This document shows, piece after piece, positions 26,690-41,075 of a stretch of 64,000 nucleotides of DNA (positions are counted from its first letter, which is position 1; each line of letters starts with the position of its first letter). The notes under the pieces are model-generated. The model had not been told where the DNA came from and made no database searches. It saw nothing but the letters and a program-made list of their open reading frames with translations. The position numbers and the translations under genes were made by a program. The DNA is from Atherix ibis (lineage: Eukaryota > Arthropoda > Insecta > Diptera > Athericidae), in NCBI GenBank assembly GCA_958298945.1, contig OY282607.1:33141000-33204999 (forward strand), given 5' to 3'.

Positions 26690-29600
26690 CAAATAACCAA
26701 CTCGCTTCCTCTCATAAGATTCTCTGTTATTAAAAATAATATAATTTTGTCGAATCTTAAAACAAGTCGTTTTATCCGGAACATTTTTTTCCTTTTATTT
26801 TTTCAGAAGGACATGTATATATATTCTCTCTCAATAGTAAGAATATATACTCATTTTGTTTAAGTTATAAAAATTAAAATAGCACAGAAAGTATAAGACA
26901 ATATCCGTCCAGTATTCTTATATTTGTATTGTATACAAACATATGTATATGGATACATGCGTTAAAAGCTAATAAAGGTCGAGAGGTTAAATGGAAAGAC
27001 AGGAAGTTATCCTGTATAAAATAAAACGTTGACGTCTGTGTATGGTGTATCTTTTATTATCTGTCAGCTTCAAGAAAATACATCAAATGTTTGTCTTGTC
27101 CCAATGTTTACGACATTGTACCTTAGGCAATTTACTATATGTTTTTTTGCTTCTCTATTTAGAATTCAACTAATGAAATTTTCATGATAAGAATAAATTA
27201 TACTCGTATAAGAAAACAATTTTTAAAAAAAAAACCAACAAATATGTAGAATTGTGTATAACAATTAATAATAAAAAACTTTATTCCGGTCTGTTTTTTT
27301 TTAAATATACACCGAGTAATAAAATATGTAAATAAACACATGTACTTGTTAATATTTAATGTTCTTATATTTCATTGAAAAAGTATCATTATTTTTAATT
27401 TATTTATTCAATTTGCATAAATTATGAATAAAATATTTTCATAAATAGAACAAAAACTTTTTGAGTTGTATTAATTGCTAGGATTTCTTGTTGTATTAAT
27501 AGTAAGTATTCACTTATTTTGCATTATTTTTTATTATTTATTCGTCTAATTTATTAAATATTTTATTATTTAAAATGACTTTTACTTTTAAAAAATTGTG
27601 CTATTAGTCTCTGAAGAAAGACGGCTTTAAAACGGGTTGCTTTCGCTTATGGTGTTGCTATTATAATTACCGATAAATATTTTTCTACTACAAGAGGTAG
27701 ACAAACAGATGTGGGTTGGGAGACAATCCCCCCAAGACGGCTGTCATTAGTTCACCGAAACTCAAAGGAACAGACTCCCCTGTGTTTTGCTATGCATACA
27801 AAATACTTGAGAGTGATCCTCTACTAGAAGCTCAGCTGAAGCCAACGTCATACTGTAAAATGGCTGAAAAAAGTTCACAGATTAGCGTGCATATGTACTA
27901 CGGGTGCGCTTAGAACGTCACCTACTCTTGAGACCATGCTACATCTGCTGCCCTTAGTCATCTATGTGTAAGAAGTAGCCACTAGATCAGCTCTCCGTCT
28001 ACAGGGAATTTAGGCAGCAGACCGAAAATCGTTTCGGGCACGCAAAAATCCTTAAGAATCCTTAAATAAACTAATCTAACCTAAAACAAAAAATAACCTT
28101 ATCTAACCTAATCTACTGTACAGACGAAATTCTCTATTATCCTAGATGCACTGTAATTTTACTTGTCTCATCTACTAGCCAAATGTCATCTAACCTTCGT
28201 AAACATAGAGAGGAGACTAACAGTGGAAGAAAGAAATTGCCGATTCTTTCTGGCATAGGCAAAATAGTAGTCAACTCCTTTTCAAAATTCAGAGCATGCA
28301 GCTTACTTCTTTGATATCTTATACGAAAAAAATTTAATCCAGAATTTCTTTCTGAAAAACGATCTTTCCATTTTAAAACTCCTATAACCAATAACTCTTT
28401 TTCCAAGTCCCTTAGTTAGTTTCTTAAAATAAGATTAATTAGGCTCCAAAAAATTCAAAAACTTGTACCTGTAATTGTTTCCACCATTAGGGATGCTGTC
28501 AGTGAAAACAAACACGAAACATGAACTTAACGAATGGCCTCATAGTAGCGGCACAACAGAATGGCTAATACTCGTAGTTCTTCTCTCAGAGACCTTACAT
28601 ATAAACAAAATGTTTTTCGAACATAATATTGATAACAGCATGTTGTTAAGACCTCAAAATCAATATGACATTTTATTTTAATATTAATATTATTCCAAAT
28701 AATTTCATACAAAAAATTTTATTAAAAAAAAAAACAGATATACGGGTAACTAAGTAAAATGCTAGTTTTTTGTTTGTACATTCATTTTAAGGAAAAAAAT
28801 ATATTCCTTGGCATTTGCATTGAATTATATTAACTTGTATTGATTTTAAACTTTTTTTTAGAAAAAAAGTTTCTTGTATGAATAATAATTTTTTTCTCCA
28901 AATCTAATTTAAAATCCGTAACTTCTTTAATTTTCAATATTATTCTTTCGCAAGGGAAAATACTTTTTCTTAAATGTATGTACAAAAAATATACATATCA
29001 ACAAGATGAAAAATAATACTAAAACGAATTGAGACAGCGCCTACCCTTGCATGACTATACTTGCATATGGGTGCGCTCAACTGCAGGACGACTAACAACT
29101 GACTCTTCAACTATTCAGGCATGTCTGTACCTAAGGTTATATTATACAATTCGAAAGAATCGAATATTGGTTACAGTTAGTGTTTCATATAAGAACGTCT
29201 GCAAAGGACCAACAGCGACTTTAAAAGAAAAAAATTCTCATCACAATTCTTGACGCGTTTTCCTTGAAGTATCAAATTCAGAACACTACCATTTCAATTG
29301 TTTATAATATTGATTTTATAAATAAAATATGTAGTTTATAAAAAGTATATAAATAATTTAAAAAAAAAAAACGAACATTATTAGGAGAATAAATAACATC
29401 GAAATACTTGAAAAGAGTTTAATTTGCAAATCTATCAAAATACCAGTATTTCCTCAAAATTATTTTTTTTTATTTATCTTTTTCATATTTGCAAATAGTT
29501 TTTCATATATTATAAATTATATTAAATAAACTTGTTTTAATGAAGAAACTTCGTAGCAAATTCAAATATTGCTGAAAATAAAAATAATCTAAAAGAAAGT

Positions 29601-32600
29601 CTGGATATTTTTGAGTGTAATAGTCAATACCTTCACTTTAATCAATGAAACGACGATAAGAAACGCTTTTCAGCATATAATGTCCTGTTGCTACTTTATT
29701 TTGTTAATTTTAATCTAGCTCATAAATGTGCACTTTTCTCATATATAAATGAAAAACATCCTCAAGAAAAAAGTTTTTAAACATCAACCAAAGTCCGTTA
29801 TATACTATAAATATAGTTTTGATTAAATTATTTAATTGACTTAAAACTTAATAAATCCAAAGATCAGTTTCAAAAATCTTCTAAAATATTAATAAAAACT
29901 ATGAACAAAAAACAACAAATCTTAAAATAGTTTAGTACTGATAAAATGGAAAAATTAAAACAGAAAAAATTCCAAATAACAAGAAAATAACCAAAAGAAT
30001 AACTAACAATCTTAAGAAAACTTTTTTATTAGTTTTTCTTTGAATACACCACTCAAAAAAAGAATTATTCAACCGCAAGTATCATGTCTTTTGTTAAATA
30101 GATAGTGTAAGGACAAACATTGTGCCCACATGTAATAATTACGGAATAAAATCGAATCACGTGTAGATGAGAGTCCAGACACGTAATGAAGTATCTAAAA
30201 AAAAAAGTCCAAAATGAGAAAAATAAAGCCTGACACGTCTGTCGATAGGATCTGCCAAACTTGTATCTTAGTTTTAATGTGAAACTTCATTCATCCACGA
30301 TTGAGTACTTTTCCGAGACTTCTTTCGAACTAAACTGATTCGATGAGTTCCGAACAAAAGTCATCTCATCACAGAAATTTCCTTTCTATTTTCTTTTATC
30401 ATCAATAACTTTAGTAGTAATAAAAATAAAAAAAATAACCCTATATGTTTACAAAAATTCCACACATTCCGCAGTAGTTGTGTTACCAAATTCAAGGTGG
30501 CACCAATCAATTTTATTGAAATTACAGAAAAACACCTAACACGGCTACCACTTTATTTCATAAATTTTTTGAATATTTTTCCAAAAACTTTTAATCTATT
30601 GTACAAACCCGATATTTTTCTAAACTTTTTTTATAGTTCATGTTTGCCAGACATTTAAAAAACTATTCAAATATACTTAATAAACTAGAAATAACTCGAG
30701 TTCGTGATTTTTGTTTAAAAGTTATTTCTAGTAAAATGTAAATTTCTAACGCCACGACAACTCAGGCCACTTGGCGACAATTAAAAGACATCCATAATGT
30801 GTCACTTCAAATGTAGACAATGCCTGACTTCCTATGATTGCTTATATGCGGCATACATAACGCGTCTCAACGGGAGCGGAAATTGATTTTGCTTAGCAAA
30901 TAATGTCTGCCACGTGGTCAGAATTTTTTTTTTAAGCTTTCTACAATCGGGATGCACCTTACCCTTCAAATTTTATATGCATACGACCATGAGTTCAAAA
31001 TTTCATTGAAAATCTCTCAAATAAATAAATTATGGAAGCTATGATAATGATGCTTAGGTTTTTATGGCATTACAAAATAGTCGATTTTTATATTATCTCC
31101 TATTTTTTACTGAGAAATTTTATTATTTAACTTTTATTATTGACAAAGAAAGTGTCAACAAAGAAGCGAACTTTGAAAATGTTATCATTCAAATCATAGA
31201 ATAGAAAATTACAGGAAACGGAAAGACTTGATTTAAACACGAATTTGATGATACTAAAAACATTTTTTTTTTTGATAAATAATTTTTTTGTACATATTAT
31301 TCTCTGGTCCACCCTTAGCATTTATTTTAAGTAATTTCTCCAGATTTTGTGGACTAATTTGAATCAAACTTTCAAGCTATCTTGTCCCAGAAATATTGAG
31401 TTGGTGAAAGATCTGTTATGGTATAAATATGCATTCTTGTGAATTCTTAGGTATTGGAAGGGAATAGAAATGTATAAAATATGAGGAATAAAAAAAAAGT
31501 TATTAAGTTTCACAAGAGTATGGCCAGTGACGACCATACCAAGAAAGCAACTGACCATGCTAGGAATGCTTGCCGCTAACTTTTTGTATTGATTGCGGAG
31601 GATGGAGAGAATAGGAAATGAGTAGGAGAAAACGAAGATACTCTAAGGTGTTACTAACTTTTTGTATTGATTGCGGAGGATGGAGAGAATAGGAAATGAG
31701 TAGGAGAAAACGAAGATACTCTAAGGTGTTAATTTTTCAATGGGAGAGGAAGAAGGAGAAAGAAGCAAAACAGGAGATGTAAAACAACAACAAAAATTAC
31801 TCAGAAAAAACTTTAAAAAAATATTCTGGCAAAGGAGGAGGGAATAGGAGATGAGGAAGAAGATATAAAAATAGGAGAGGTTAAAATTTTAAAAGAAAAA
31901 AAAAATAATAAAATAAAATTGGAAAATTTAATAATAAAAATAAGAAAAAATAGTTAAACTGCGAAAGAAAACAGCAAAATATGGAAAAGAGTGAAGCCGA
32001 CCGTCGACGTTGATGGGAGAGACTTAGATGTTCGCTAGTCTTTTACCAAATTCTTCCTTAGGCTCTTCTCGGCCAAATAATTTTGGAGTGCCGCTAATCG
32101 ACGCCAAATGTGCAATACGCCTCACACACTTTCTTAATCTACCTCGTATAAACTTCTATCATAAACCATGGAATCTTCTGATAGTAGAGGCAACAAAACT
32201 GACCGGAAATTCAATGCAAATCAGTCTTGCTGATTTATTTTGTATTGATAATTTGTTCCTTACCTATTTAAATTTTAGATAACGAACAAATCATCAATAC
32301 TATTTCTAAGACTACCATAACAGATCTGACGATTGTCGTATGTAAAGTTAAGTGAAAAGTACACTCAGGATGATTCTATATCCTTGTGGGTATTTATTGT
32401 AAATTTTCATATTTTTTTTAAAACAAAATCTCCTTTTGAAAGTCCTTCAATAAATCCCCAAACCGTGAGATTCCTGTTGCCAATATTCCAGCGACCACTA
32501 TTGGAGATATTATGCCCACGACAATATTTACACCTACTTCATATTTTGTGGACGAAATAAGAATTTTCTTATTGTTACTCGCTACATCAGACCTGCGCCT

Positions 32601-33900
32601 CTCATTATTGATATATTATCCTATCTACGCTCAATGCATTTGACCACATTCTACTAAATTCACAACTGATATCTGGAGTCGTTAGTTTCCTCTTTCTCCT
32701 AACAGAAAGTCCAATAATGTGATTTTCTGTATCACTCATTTTTCGAATCGGCTTCAGTCTTGTTTTGTTCATAATAAGACCTGTTTTAGCTCTTCTTTCA
32801 AAATATACCATATTGTAGATTTGTTGATTACAAGTCGGCTAGTAATTTGACCAGCAGAATATATTCCTCTTACAGAGTACCTCTTCTGTGTTATTTCCAC
32901 ATAAATTTCTGCGATTTTGAACATTTTTAATTTTATTTATTTTCTTTTCTTTTTTAAAATTTAAAATTAAATTAACTTATCAAAAATAAATATAATAGTT
33001 CTATGGTATCGCTACGAAAATTCCGGTTTCTCAATTATAGAATGATAGCAAAAAGAAATTAGTCAACATTTCACGTAGAGATGGCACTGCTATCAATAAA
33101 ATGATGTGCTATTAAAATGTTGTCACAGAGAAGTATGTATTAGGTCAATGTTTGTGCGGATATGTACTATGAGCGTGGAACAGTGAATGTTTGACATTTT
33201 TACTTCAATTGTACAGATATCTACAACTACGCCATAGTAACAATCAAATTTTAGTCAAATTTAATAAGAAAAAATTGTTTTCGAATAGTTTATATCTAGA
33301 ACGATTCTTAATCATAATTAATAAACAGCTAATTTTTTCTGTTAATTAATTGAGTTGAACGAAAGAAAGAAATTCAAAGAATTATACAGTTATAAACAGG
33401 CACGATGTGAGGTTAGTTGTCATTGTTAACTTGCAAGCGAGTTCTGATGGCAACTTCAATTGATACAATTCTACTTTTTTCCATTCATACAGAATAATAC
33501 TGGATGATCGCACTTTTTTTTGTAAGTCAATTTAAATCATATTTAAGCTACTACAAACTATTAAAATGTCAGATGCCAAGATTTAATAAATTTCAATACA
33601 TCAACAAACAAGTTAGGCAGTTTAAAACTAACGCTTAAGTCATACTTTCAAAAGGCTAACACTTATTACCGAATTCATTTTCACTACTGAAATTATAGCC
33701 ACACCATGTAAGGAGCCATTGTACCATTTCGACATCAATCATTAAGTCCCCCGCACGTCCCATGCGGCATTTCACCTTCCCGATTTTCCCGACATTTAAT
33801 ATGGCATTTTTTAGTAGCAGTCGACACTTTATTCAAGTTTGTCAAAAGTTTAACTCGAAAAAGATTAATAAAATTAACAACAAAAAAGAACATTTAATTA
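26690..33900. other. A+T-rich intergenic DNA, no gene seen apart from a tandem repeat
   Basis: No supported gene or transposase text is found on either strand. The only clear structure is the 78-bp duplication at 31.6 kb. Purine-rich A/G runs lie at 31,730-31,980. Confidence 0.4.
31577..31732. repeat. 78-bp tandem duplication, purine-rich
   Basis: The text beginning taactttttgtattgattgc is present at 31577 and again at 31655, giving two adjacent 78-bp copies with no difference that I can see. A purine-rich tract continues downstream. Confidence 0.9.
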
Positions 33901-33912
33901 AAAAGGATTGTT

Positions 33913-33918
33913 TTTATT
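33913..33918 (-). terminator. Candidate poly(A) signal for BRCA2
   Basis: AATAAA on the minus strand lies about 114 bases past the BRCA2 stop codon and is the first such hexamer I see downstream. Confidence 0.45.
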
Positions 33919-34031
33919 TACAAAACTAACAATTATTATTACTTTCTTCTGAAATTACATTCTCATTTTAATGATATTTTTTTTCCAAAAAGAAAAACGG
34001 GATCTAAGAATTGATTGGACTTACTACACTA

Positions 34032-37000
34032 TCAAGCGCTGCTGTTGTCATCGAAATTAGAACTGCTGTTCTTTTCGATGAGTGTCGGTACTCTGAATGC
34101 TTGACGCAACGTTCGATTCAGTTTATTAGGCACAATTGGTGATAGTGGAGGGGGATTTGAGTACATACTTAATCTGTCGATTCGGTTCTGAGCCGATGGC
34201 CTTAAAGTTTGACTTTCTGCCGGACTGGTACTAGGTCTTGTTGACTGAAGACTCGAATAACTGGTTGATCGATATAACTGATTGCCATAGTTGATCGTAG
34301 TCAATGGTTTCGATCGCTGATTTCGTTGATTCTTTATTTTTTCTCTGGAAATTCGTAAAATTTCTTGTTTGTCCTCCTTCCCGAACTCTTCTCGAAGTCG
34401 ATCTAGGATTGTGCACAGTTCTTTTCTTTTAGGATTTTCCGTAAAAATAGTTACGTCAGTAGAGAAAACGCACTTAATCACAGTCATGGAGCTATTACTT
34501 CGCCACTGAACATTGCTAACAGCTAGAAATTTTCCCTCTTGTACCACATCGTCGTATGCAAACTTCCGAAGGCCAGCCCAAAATTTTATGTTCAAAATAT
34601 TTGCGTTCGCATCGACAAGAAAAACGGATTGAAAATTTTTCTCCAACGTTTCGTCTATCTGCGCTACATAACCACAAGTGTCAAGTTCATCAAATTGTGG
34701 ACGGAAGGCACCGTCAGCTTTGCAGATTTGCTCCAAAGACAATTCTTTGCGCATTAGCGCAGGCAATACCGTAAGTTGTAGAGATTTCAACATTTTGAAT
34801 TTAGATTGACTGCTGCTGCTAAACTGCAATTCGTCCCCACGTTTGCAACTCGACGTCAACTGAGTCACTTCGAAGATCATACCTTCTTTTAACATAGACT
34901 GTACGTCCTCATCTGGTCGCCAGATCGATAAAATGGCACTGGTGCCAGGACTTAGTGCGTCAACAACTCGGATTTTAAGCATCTCGACGCTCTTTGTCTC
35001 AACTTGTTTCCTTAATAAACCTTGAATGCGGCGATTCACCTCTTCACTCTTTCGCGATATCACCTCCTGTTGCTGCTTCATAATCGTATCATTTTCTGCT
35101 GCTACAGTATCACACTGGAAAATTAAAATTAATGTCCAACAATTAGTTTTTCTTAAGAAAACAAACAATAAAAAATTACAAAATCCTGTTGAGAGTTGAA
35201 TAAATGTCCGGTTACTTCAGCTTCCATTTCGTTCTGAATTTGACTCAGAAGCGTTTCAATTTCCTTATACTTGACAGTTTCTGACTCTTTGTGGAAACGA
35301 TTTTCGACCTTTTCAGAGTGGAAACCTGAAACAAATACAAAAAGAAGCAAATTAGTTAACCGAAAATCCCTTTAAGATTGAACCTTTCCCTAACCGGAGG
35401 ATCCATTTTGTTTCTTGTCGGAATTAAAGTACAGAAGCGGATACCGTCGAATTGCACACAACCTTAGCCTAGTCACTATTCCTCCGTTTTCACTGACTTG
35501 GTCTAGCGCCAATAGAAATGGCCTTGGAATTTTGTAAAATCCCAACTTTGTAGTCCACTTGGCCCGCCGAGTAGAATTTGTATGTATTTTCATTAAAACC
35601 GAAGTGGACTCGAGCGGACTGCATCCGTGTTCACAGTTTAATAGTTCTGCATTCTGTACCATAAGTTTAGTTCCGATTCGCACACGGCCACTTTTCAAAT
35701 ATTTCCGCATCATTAAATCGACAACTGTTCGTATTGTATACCAGCCGTCGCTGACTATCATTTCGGACTCACAGTCTCCCCCGACAATATCGACGACCAT
35801 CAAAACTATTCGCTTTCCGGGAATATCGTCACACTCATAGATTTTTCTCAGAGCTGACCGTTCGGCGCGATCTATTTCTCGATCGTATCGGTACTTCAGA
35901 TGCAAAAAAAGATTCTCTAGAGTGCACATCTGCCGTGCCAGTATTGAAGGGAACCATTTTTCCATAATTGACAATTTGAACAGAATTTGCACGAAGTGGT
36001 TTTGTATCCAATTTTCCGGTACTAATCGAGGATCAACGGCGGGCATCGCCAGAAATGCAGCACTGACTTCAGTTATTCCCGCCAAATTATTATCGCTAAG
36101 AATAAGATTTGCGCCGTCCACGAAACGAATTCCGTCGACATTTCCGCAGGCTTCAGAACTAGCGAAGATGCGCATGTCGAAGTTAAATTCGCACGCATTT
36201 CTAAATGTTATCTCGGCTACGTCTTGCGTAACGCCATAACGGCAGATATCTTGCACAGATATTTCTTGCTGAGGATTGTCTTTTCCAACCAGTTCCAAAT
36301 ACGTGACGCGAATTTTTGTTTCTGACTTTCTCCGATAAAGAATTCCTGCTCGAATTTCGACACGTGTTTTTATTTTTTCCTCTATTAACCGTTGCTGTTT
36401 AAGCCTGGCAACATTGCGTCCTTGTACGATGTTCTTGGCAACTTTTGCTTCAGAGATTGTCGATTCCTCAGGCTGAATTCCTGCGTCAAAGCTCTCCCAA
36501 CAAATCTGCTTGAAATCATCAGCCAGCGAGAATGCTTCAAGTTCATCCTCCATTATTGCTGCTGTACTAGCAGAAATCTCTTGCGTTAAATTGAAACCCG
36601 TTTTCGGTTCACATTCAATATCTTGCAGAGGTGTACTTGTTGATATTGAATCGAAAAATGCTTTAAATTCCGGCGTTCCTTCAGCCATTGATAGTTTTGT
36701 TTCCGACTTAATCGGCGTAACAAATTTTCTCTCTGTTTCTGCTTTGATGAACGGTGGTAGAAACTTTTTCCGTGATAAACTCAAACGACCTTTTGTTGAA
36801 TTTGAATTTGGTCGAGAAAGCGGTGTATCTTGGGAAGTACTCTTTGGCTTAACATTGCCACGCGGGTTGCTGTCAAAAAAAGCTCCTCGTGGCGATATAC
36901 AAGTTTTCGTTACATTCAAATTGTGCTTGGCGTCCAATCGATCCTGAGTTGATTGTTGTTCAGTAAAATCATTCAACTGGGTTGATGGGAGCAGTTGTTC

Positions 37001-40000
37001 TTGAAAATTAGCTTGTTCTAGTTCAGAATCAACTTCCTGAACTATAGTCTGAACTCTTGTTATGGCCTGCTTTGATACTGCAATTCGTTCACCGGAAGCA
37101 CTTTGAAATCCTGTCTGTATTCCGATTGGACCTTTCTCTTTTGGCTCATAGGCATTTGTTGCAGTAATATTTTCGAAGATGTTCAATTTATTCAAATTAT
37201 GATTGTCTTTTTGACTTAATGCTTCAAGTTCTGCATCAACTTCTGCTGTAAGAATTTCAGCTCTGGCCATGCTAGCTGTCGAAATCTTTATGATTTTGCC
37301 AGAGGCACTCTGAAAACCACTCTGAATTCCTGCTGGTTTTCTGTATTTATCAATCACATCCACTTCCGGAAGGTTATGTTGACTTTTTTGATTCGACGTT
37401 TCAACTTCGGCATCCACTTCAGCTACTATAGTTTCAGCTCTTGCCATGGCATTTTTAGAAATTGTGATCTGTTTACCGGAAGCGCTTTGAAATCCACTAG
37501 TGATTCCTATTACACGTCCGAATTCACTTAATTCCTCCATTTTCGATTGATTTAACTTAATGATATCTAATTGGTCGACTTCTTGCGAAATCTGAGGAAT
37601 GCTTTCGTTTTTGCAGCCATTTGTTGTTTGACTCAATGTTTCTATTTCAGTATCTACTTCATCCGCAATCGTTTCAGCTCTGATCATGGCGGCTTTCGAA
37701 ATAGTTATGCTTTTACCGGAAGCACTTTGAAATCCACTCGTAATCGCTTCTGGTTCAGCACAATTACTGAATTTTCCTTTAGAAATTTCTTGAGAGATGC
37801 AAGATATTTTTTCTTTTTTTAAGTCCCGATGTTTCTGACTCATAGTTTCCGTTTCTTCTTCGACTTCGGCTGCGATAGTCGCAGCTCTGATCATGGCACT
37901 TTTGGAAATTGTTATATTTTTTCCAGAAGCACTCTGGAAGCCACTCATAATTACTGGGGAATCTTTAATATTATTCTTTTTAACAAGTTTCGAAACGCTT
38001 TCTTTGGATTTGGAATCTTTTTGGGGGACATAAGATATCGGAGTAGTTTCTTTTTCTACGTTAGGCTTGCTTCGTTGACTTAAGGCATCGATTTCTGCAT
38101 CAACTTCTGCAGCGATAGTCTCAGCTCTAATTAGCAGACGCTTGGAAATTGTAATATTTTTGCCAGAAGCACTCCGGAAACTACTCATGACTCCAACTGA
38201 TTTCTTTAACAAACATTTTTTATGTAAGTCATCTCCCGAATCTGCAGAATTTTCAATATTTTCCCTAAAATCTCGAAAATCATTTCGAATGTTTCTCTCC
38301 AAATTACTCGACCTTGGAATTTGCTGGCTTATTATTTTTAATTTATTTTCAATATCAGAGCATATTCGTTCTGGTTTCCGTTTCTCTATTAAATAAGTCG
38401 AAAATGGTGGGCCCATCGCATTACTTGGTGGTTCACCATTTTTATTATTCGATTTTACTGCAAATTTAACTAAGTGTTGCGATGTGCTTTCTTTCAGAAT
38501 ATTTTCTTTTTTTAATGCGCTATTCGAGCGAATCTGCTTTGAGGGGATATTTTCTTTGAATTCTGCTACATCCTTTTCGGAAACACTCTTTGAGCTACGA
38601 ATATCTACTACATCGACACTCAATTCTTCGAAGTTGTTCGGTTGACTCATTTGCTCCGTTAATATTTTCATTTCCTCATCGACTGCCTTTACAATCATTT
38701 GTGCTTTAAGCAACCCTTTTTTTGTTACAGTAATATTTTTTCCCGAGGCCGTTTTAAAACTATCATTTACAGAAAAATCACTTGTATTTTTCATATCATC
38801 AACCAAGTCTTTTTCTTCTGTACCAAAATACTCTGTACTCTGACTAGCCCATCCATTGGATTTTCCTATTTGAGTCTGAGATTCTCGAAATTTACAATCT
38901 ATTTTATTATTTTCATGAAATCTATTTGATATATTACTCATTTCTCTATCAAAATGAGAATTTTCACTTCTATCTACATTGAAACCATCTACGCTAATAT
39001 TTAATAAATTCGTACTGAATTTATTTTTTGGTAATAATTCTTTAGCAAAATTGAAAACACCTAATTTTGATTCAGTTTTCTTCAACGTCTTATCAGATTT
39101 TTCCAGAAAATTTTCAGGAATTTTAATGTTATTCTCAATTATACGGGAAACCTTTCGATTTTCATTTTCAAAAAAAATATTTTCCTTCTTTAAATTTAAA
39201 GTTTTTAGAATAATTTCATTTTTTATATCGACATTTTCTAGTTTACGTTCACATCTAATATTTCTTGATTTGTCTTTCGTTAAATCTTTTGAGATTTCCC
39301 TACTTTCATTGATAGTAGAACTCTTCGATATGTTACAGCCGGGAATATTATTTTCAGCCGTTTTTTTGTTTTTATTTACCATGATGGTATCTAATTTACC
39401 TTCGACTACATTTGTACTGTTTTCATAAAGAGTTACGCGATCCAATAAATGTTCTTTTTCATGAAATGATATACTACATCGTTTTTTTTGCAATTGTCCT
39501 GGTGAATTTTCAGGTATAAGCATCGATGTTCGTCTTCTTTTCTTATTTTGACCAGCAGAAGTCTGATCGCTATATTCATTAATAAAACCTGAATTTTCTT
39601 CTATTTTGTTATCTAAATCTTCGAATAAAATAAAAAGCGAATTAAAATAAATCCTTTATAAGGCAAATGTGTGAAATGGTGGTGTAACACTCTACCTTCC
39701 GGGACTTTTCTTTGATTTCTCAAAGATCTTCTTCTGACAGTTATCTCATTACTGGTTTTAGGCTTCTTTTTTGGTGATCCTAAGTTAAAGAAATTTAGTT
39801 AAATCTTTATTAATATTGCAAAACTCTACGATTACCTTTCATAGTATTTTCATTTTTTCGCTTTAAGTTTTTTCTGTCGGGAGTATTTTCTATAATTACG
39901 AAAGTATCCTCCTCAGACAAGCTGTCGTCTGAGGAACTCTGTTCAAAACCTTTAAAGTCCTCTTTTTGGTCATTTGGATCGAATCGAAAATTTTTTCGTT

Positions 40001-41075
40001 TCCGAAACCAATTCAAATGTCTTTCTTCTGGCTTTTTCTTCTTCAAATGCATTATGTGACGATAAATAACTTCAATATCATCTTCTATATTTTGAGTAAG
40101 GGATTGTGTAAAGAACGAGCTCAAATTTAGAAGATTTTCACAAACTCTTGACGATTTATTTAAGTCTAAATCTTCCGAAACCGTGCAATTGAAAATATCA
40201 TCGTTTTGTATAGATATATCTGATATACAACTTGTTTCTGAATCATCTTCTGAAGAGTCCTCGTATTTGTACTTCCTTGCCTTTTGCTTTTCTGCCTTTA
40301 GCTGTGAGTATGTTTGAGAAATGCTTGTCGAGGTACACTTTTTTGGTGGTGATTCAATTTCTTTGACCAAAAATGATGATTGCGGTTCACTCACATTTTT
40401 AGGTGAACCTTCCCTCTCTTTCTTAATATTTCCTTCTACAAATGTTTCTATTTTATTTGGAAAACCCGTATTTAATTTTCTTGGACTCTCCCAATCTAAC
40501 AAATCAATTTCATCTTGGGCCAGTGCCGCTGCAGCATCCGCAACATCACACAAACGCGCTATTTGCGTATTCGTAAAATCAAACTCACTTTCTGGTATTA
40601 TTGCTTCTTCTTTAATGGGATTATCAATTTCAATCAATTGACTCAAAGGAATCATTCCAGTATAGTATAAGTTTTCTGAGATATTTAGTGACTTTATTTC
40701 AGAAGGCATCTTGCACATCTCCATAGCGCGAGCCTGTTGGTAAATTTCTCTTTGCCCACCAAAGAAATCCATGCATTCATCCGCAGAATCCGAAAAATAA
40801 AGCATCGAAACGTCCAACTTTGCACTTTGTTCATTTTTGTCATTATATGTCATCCCTGTCTCTGGTTCCGTAATCACGGGAGTATCGTTCATACTTGATT
40901 CAGTCGTATTTGCATTATTTTGAATACAATTTTTTGAATTCTCGTTTACACTTGATTCGGTCGCATTTGAATTAGATTTATTTTGAATATACTTTAAACG
41001 TTTAGAGTGGAATTTCGCAGATTTTCTTTTAAACTTTTTAATTTCAGGGCTAGCTGGAATACAATCATCAGCCAT
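34032..41075 (-). CDS. Brca2: BRCA2 DNA-repair protein, five coding exons
   Basis: BRCA2 loads RAD51 onto resected DNA during homologous recombination in the nucleus. Coding exons are 41075-39836, 39779-39696, 39618-35395, 35325-35180 and 35114-34032, predicting 2,258 residues. The introns are 56, 77, 69 and 65 bp, all GT-AG, and every junction keeps frame. An in-frame TAA lies six bases before the ATG. Exon 1 is acidic and Ser/Asn-rich. Exon 3 holds seven BRC repeats (FxxASGK type) between about residues 725 and 1310. It then has a helical-domain region (about 1530-1600) and OB1, with DGWYTIRTVVDLM, AKWTTKLGFYKIPRPF and RRYPLLYF matching vertebrate BRCA2. Exons 4-5 give a Gln/Glu/Lys-rich, tower-like coiled segment and OB2-like sequence. 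The C-terminal tail (from about residue 2130) is Ser/Pro-rich. The identity is secure. The exact start and the domain edges are inferred. Confidence 0.93.
37005..38790 (-). repeat. Seven BRC repeats inside BRCA2
   Basis: Seven RAD51-binding BRC units are legible in exon 3. Their core motifs, N- to C-terminal, are FKTASGKNITVTK (near 38758), FRSASGKNITISK (38180), FQSASGKNITISK (37945), FQSASGKSITISK (37730), FQSASGKQITISK (37490), FQSASGKIIKIST (37318) and FQSASGERIAVSK (37108). Units 2-7 are followed by a second conserved stretch of the type RAETIxxEVDxExExLSQ. Units 3-7 follow one another at about 170-240 bp and are close to each other in sequence, suggesting tandem growth. Unit 1 is separated by about 580 bp. 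The FxxA core that docks onto RAD51 is kept in all seven. Unit 7 has Glu-Arg in place of the usual Gly-Lys-x spacing. Confidence 0.9.

Noticed and set aside
35559..39428. Several open frames on the plus strand opposite the large exon
   Set aside because: They are antisense shadows of BRCA2, with no domain of their own and no splice context.
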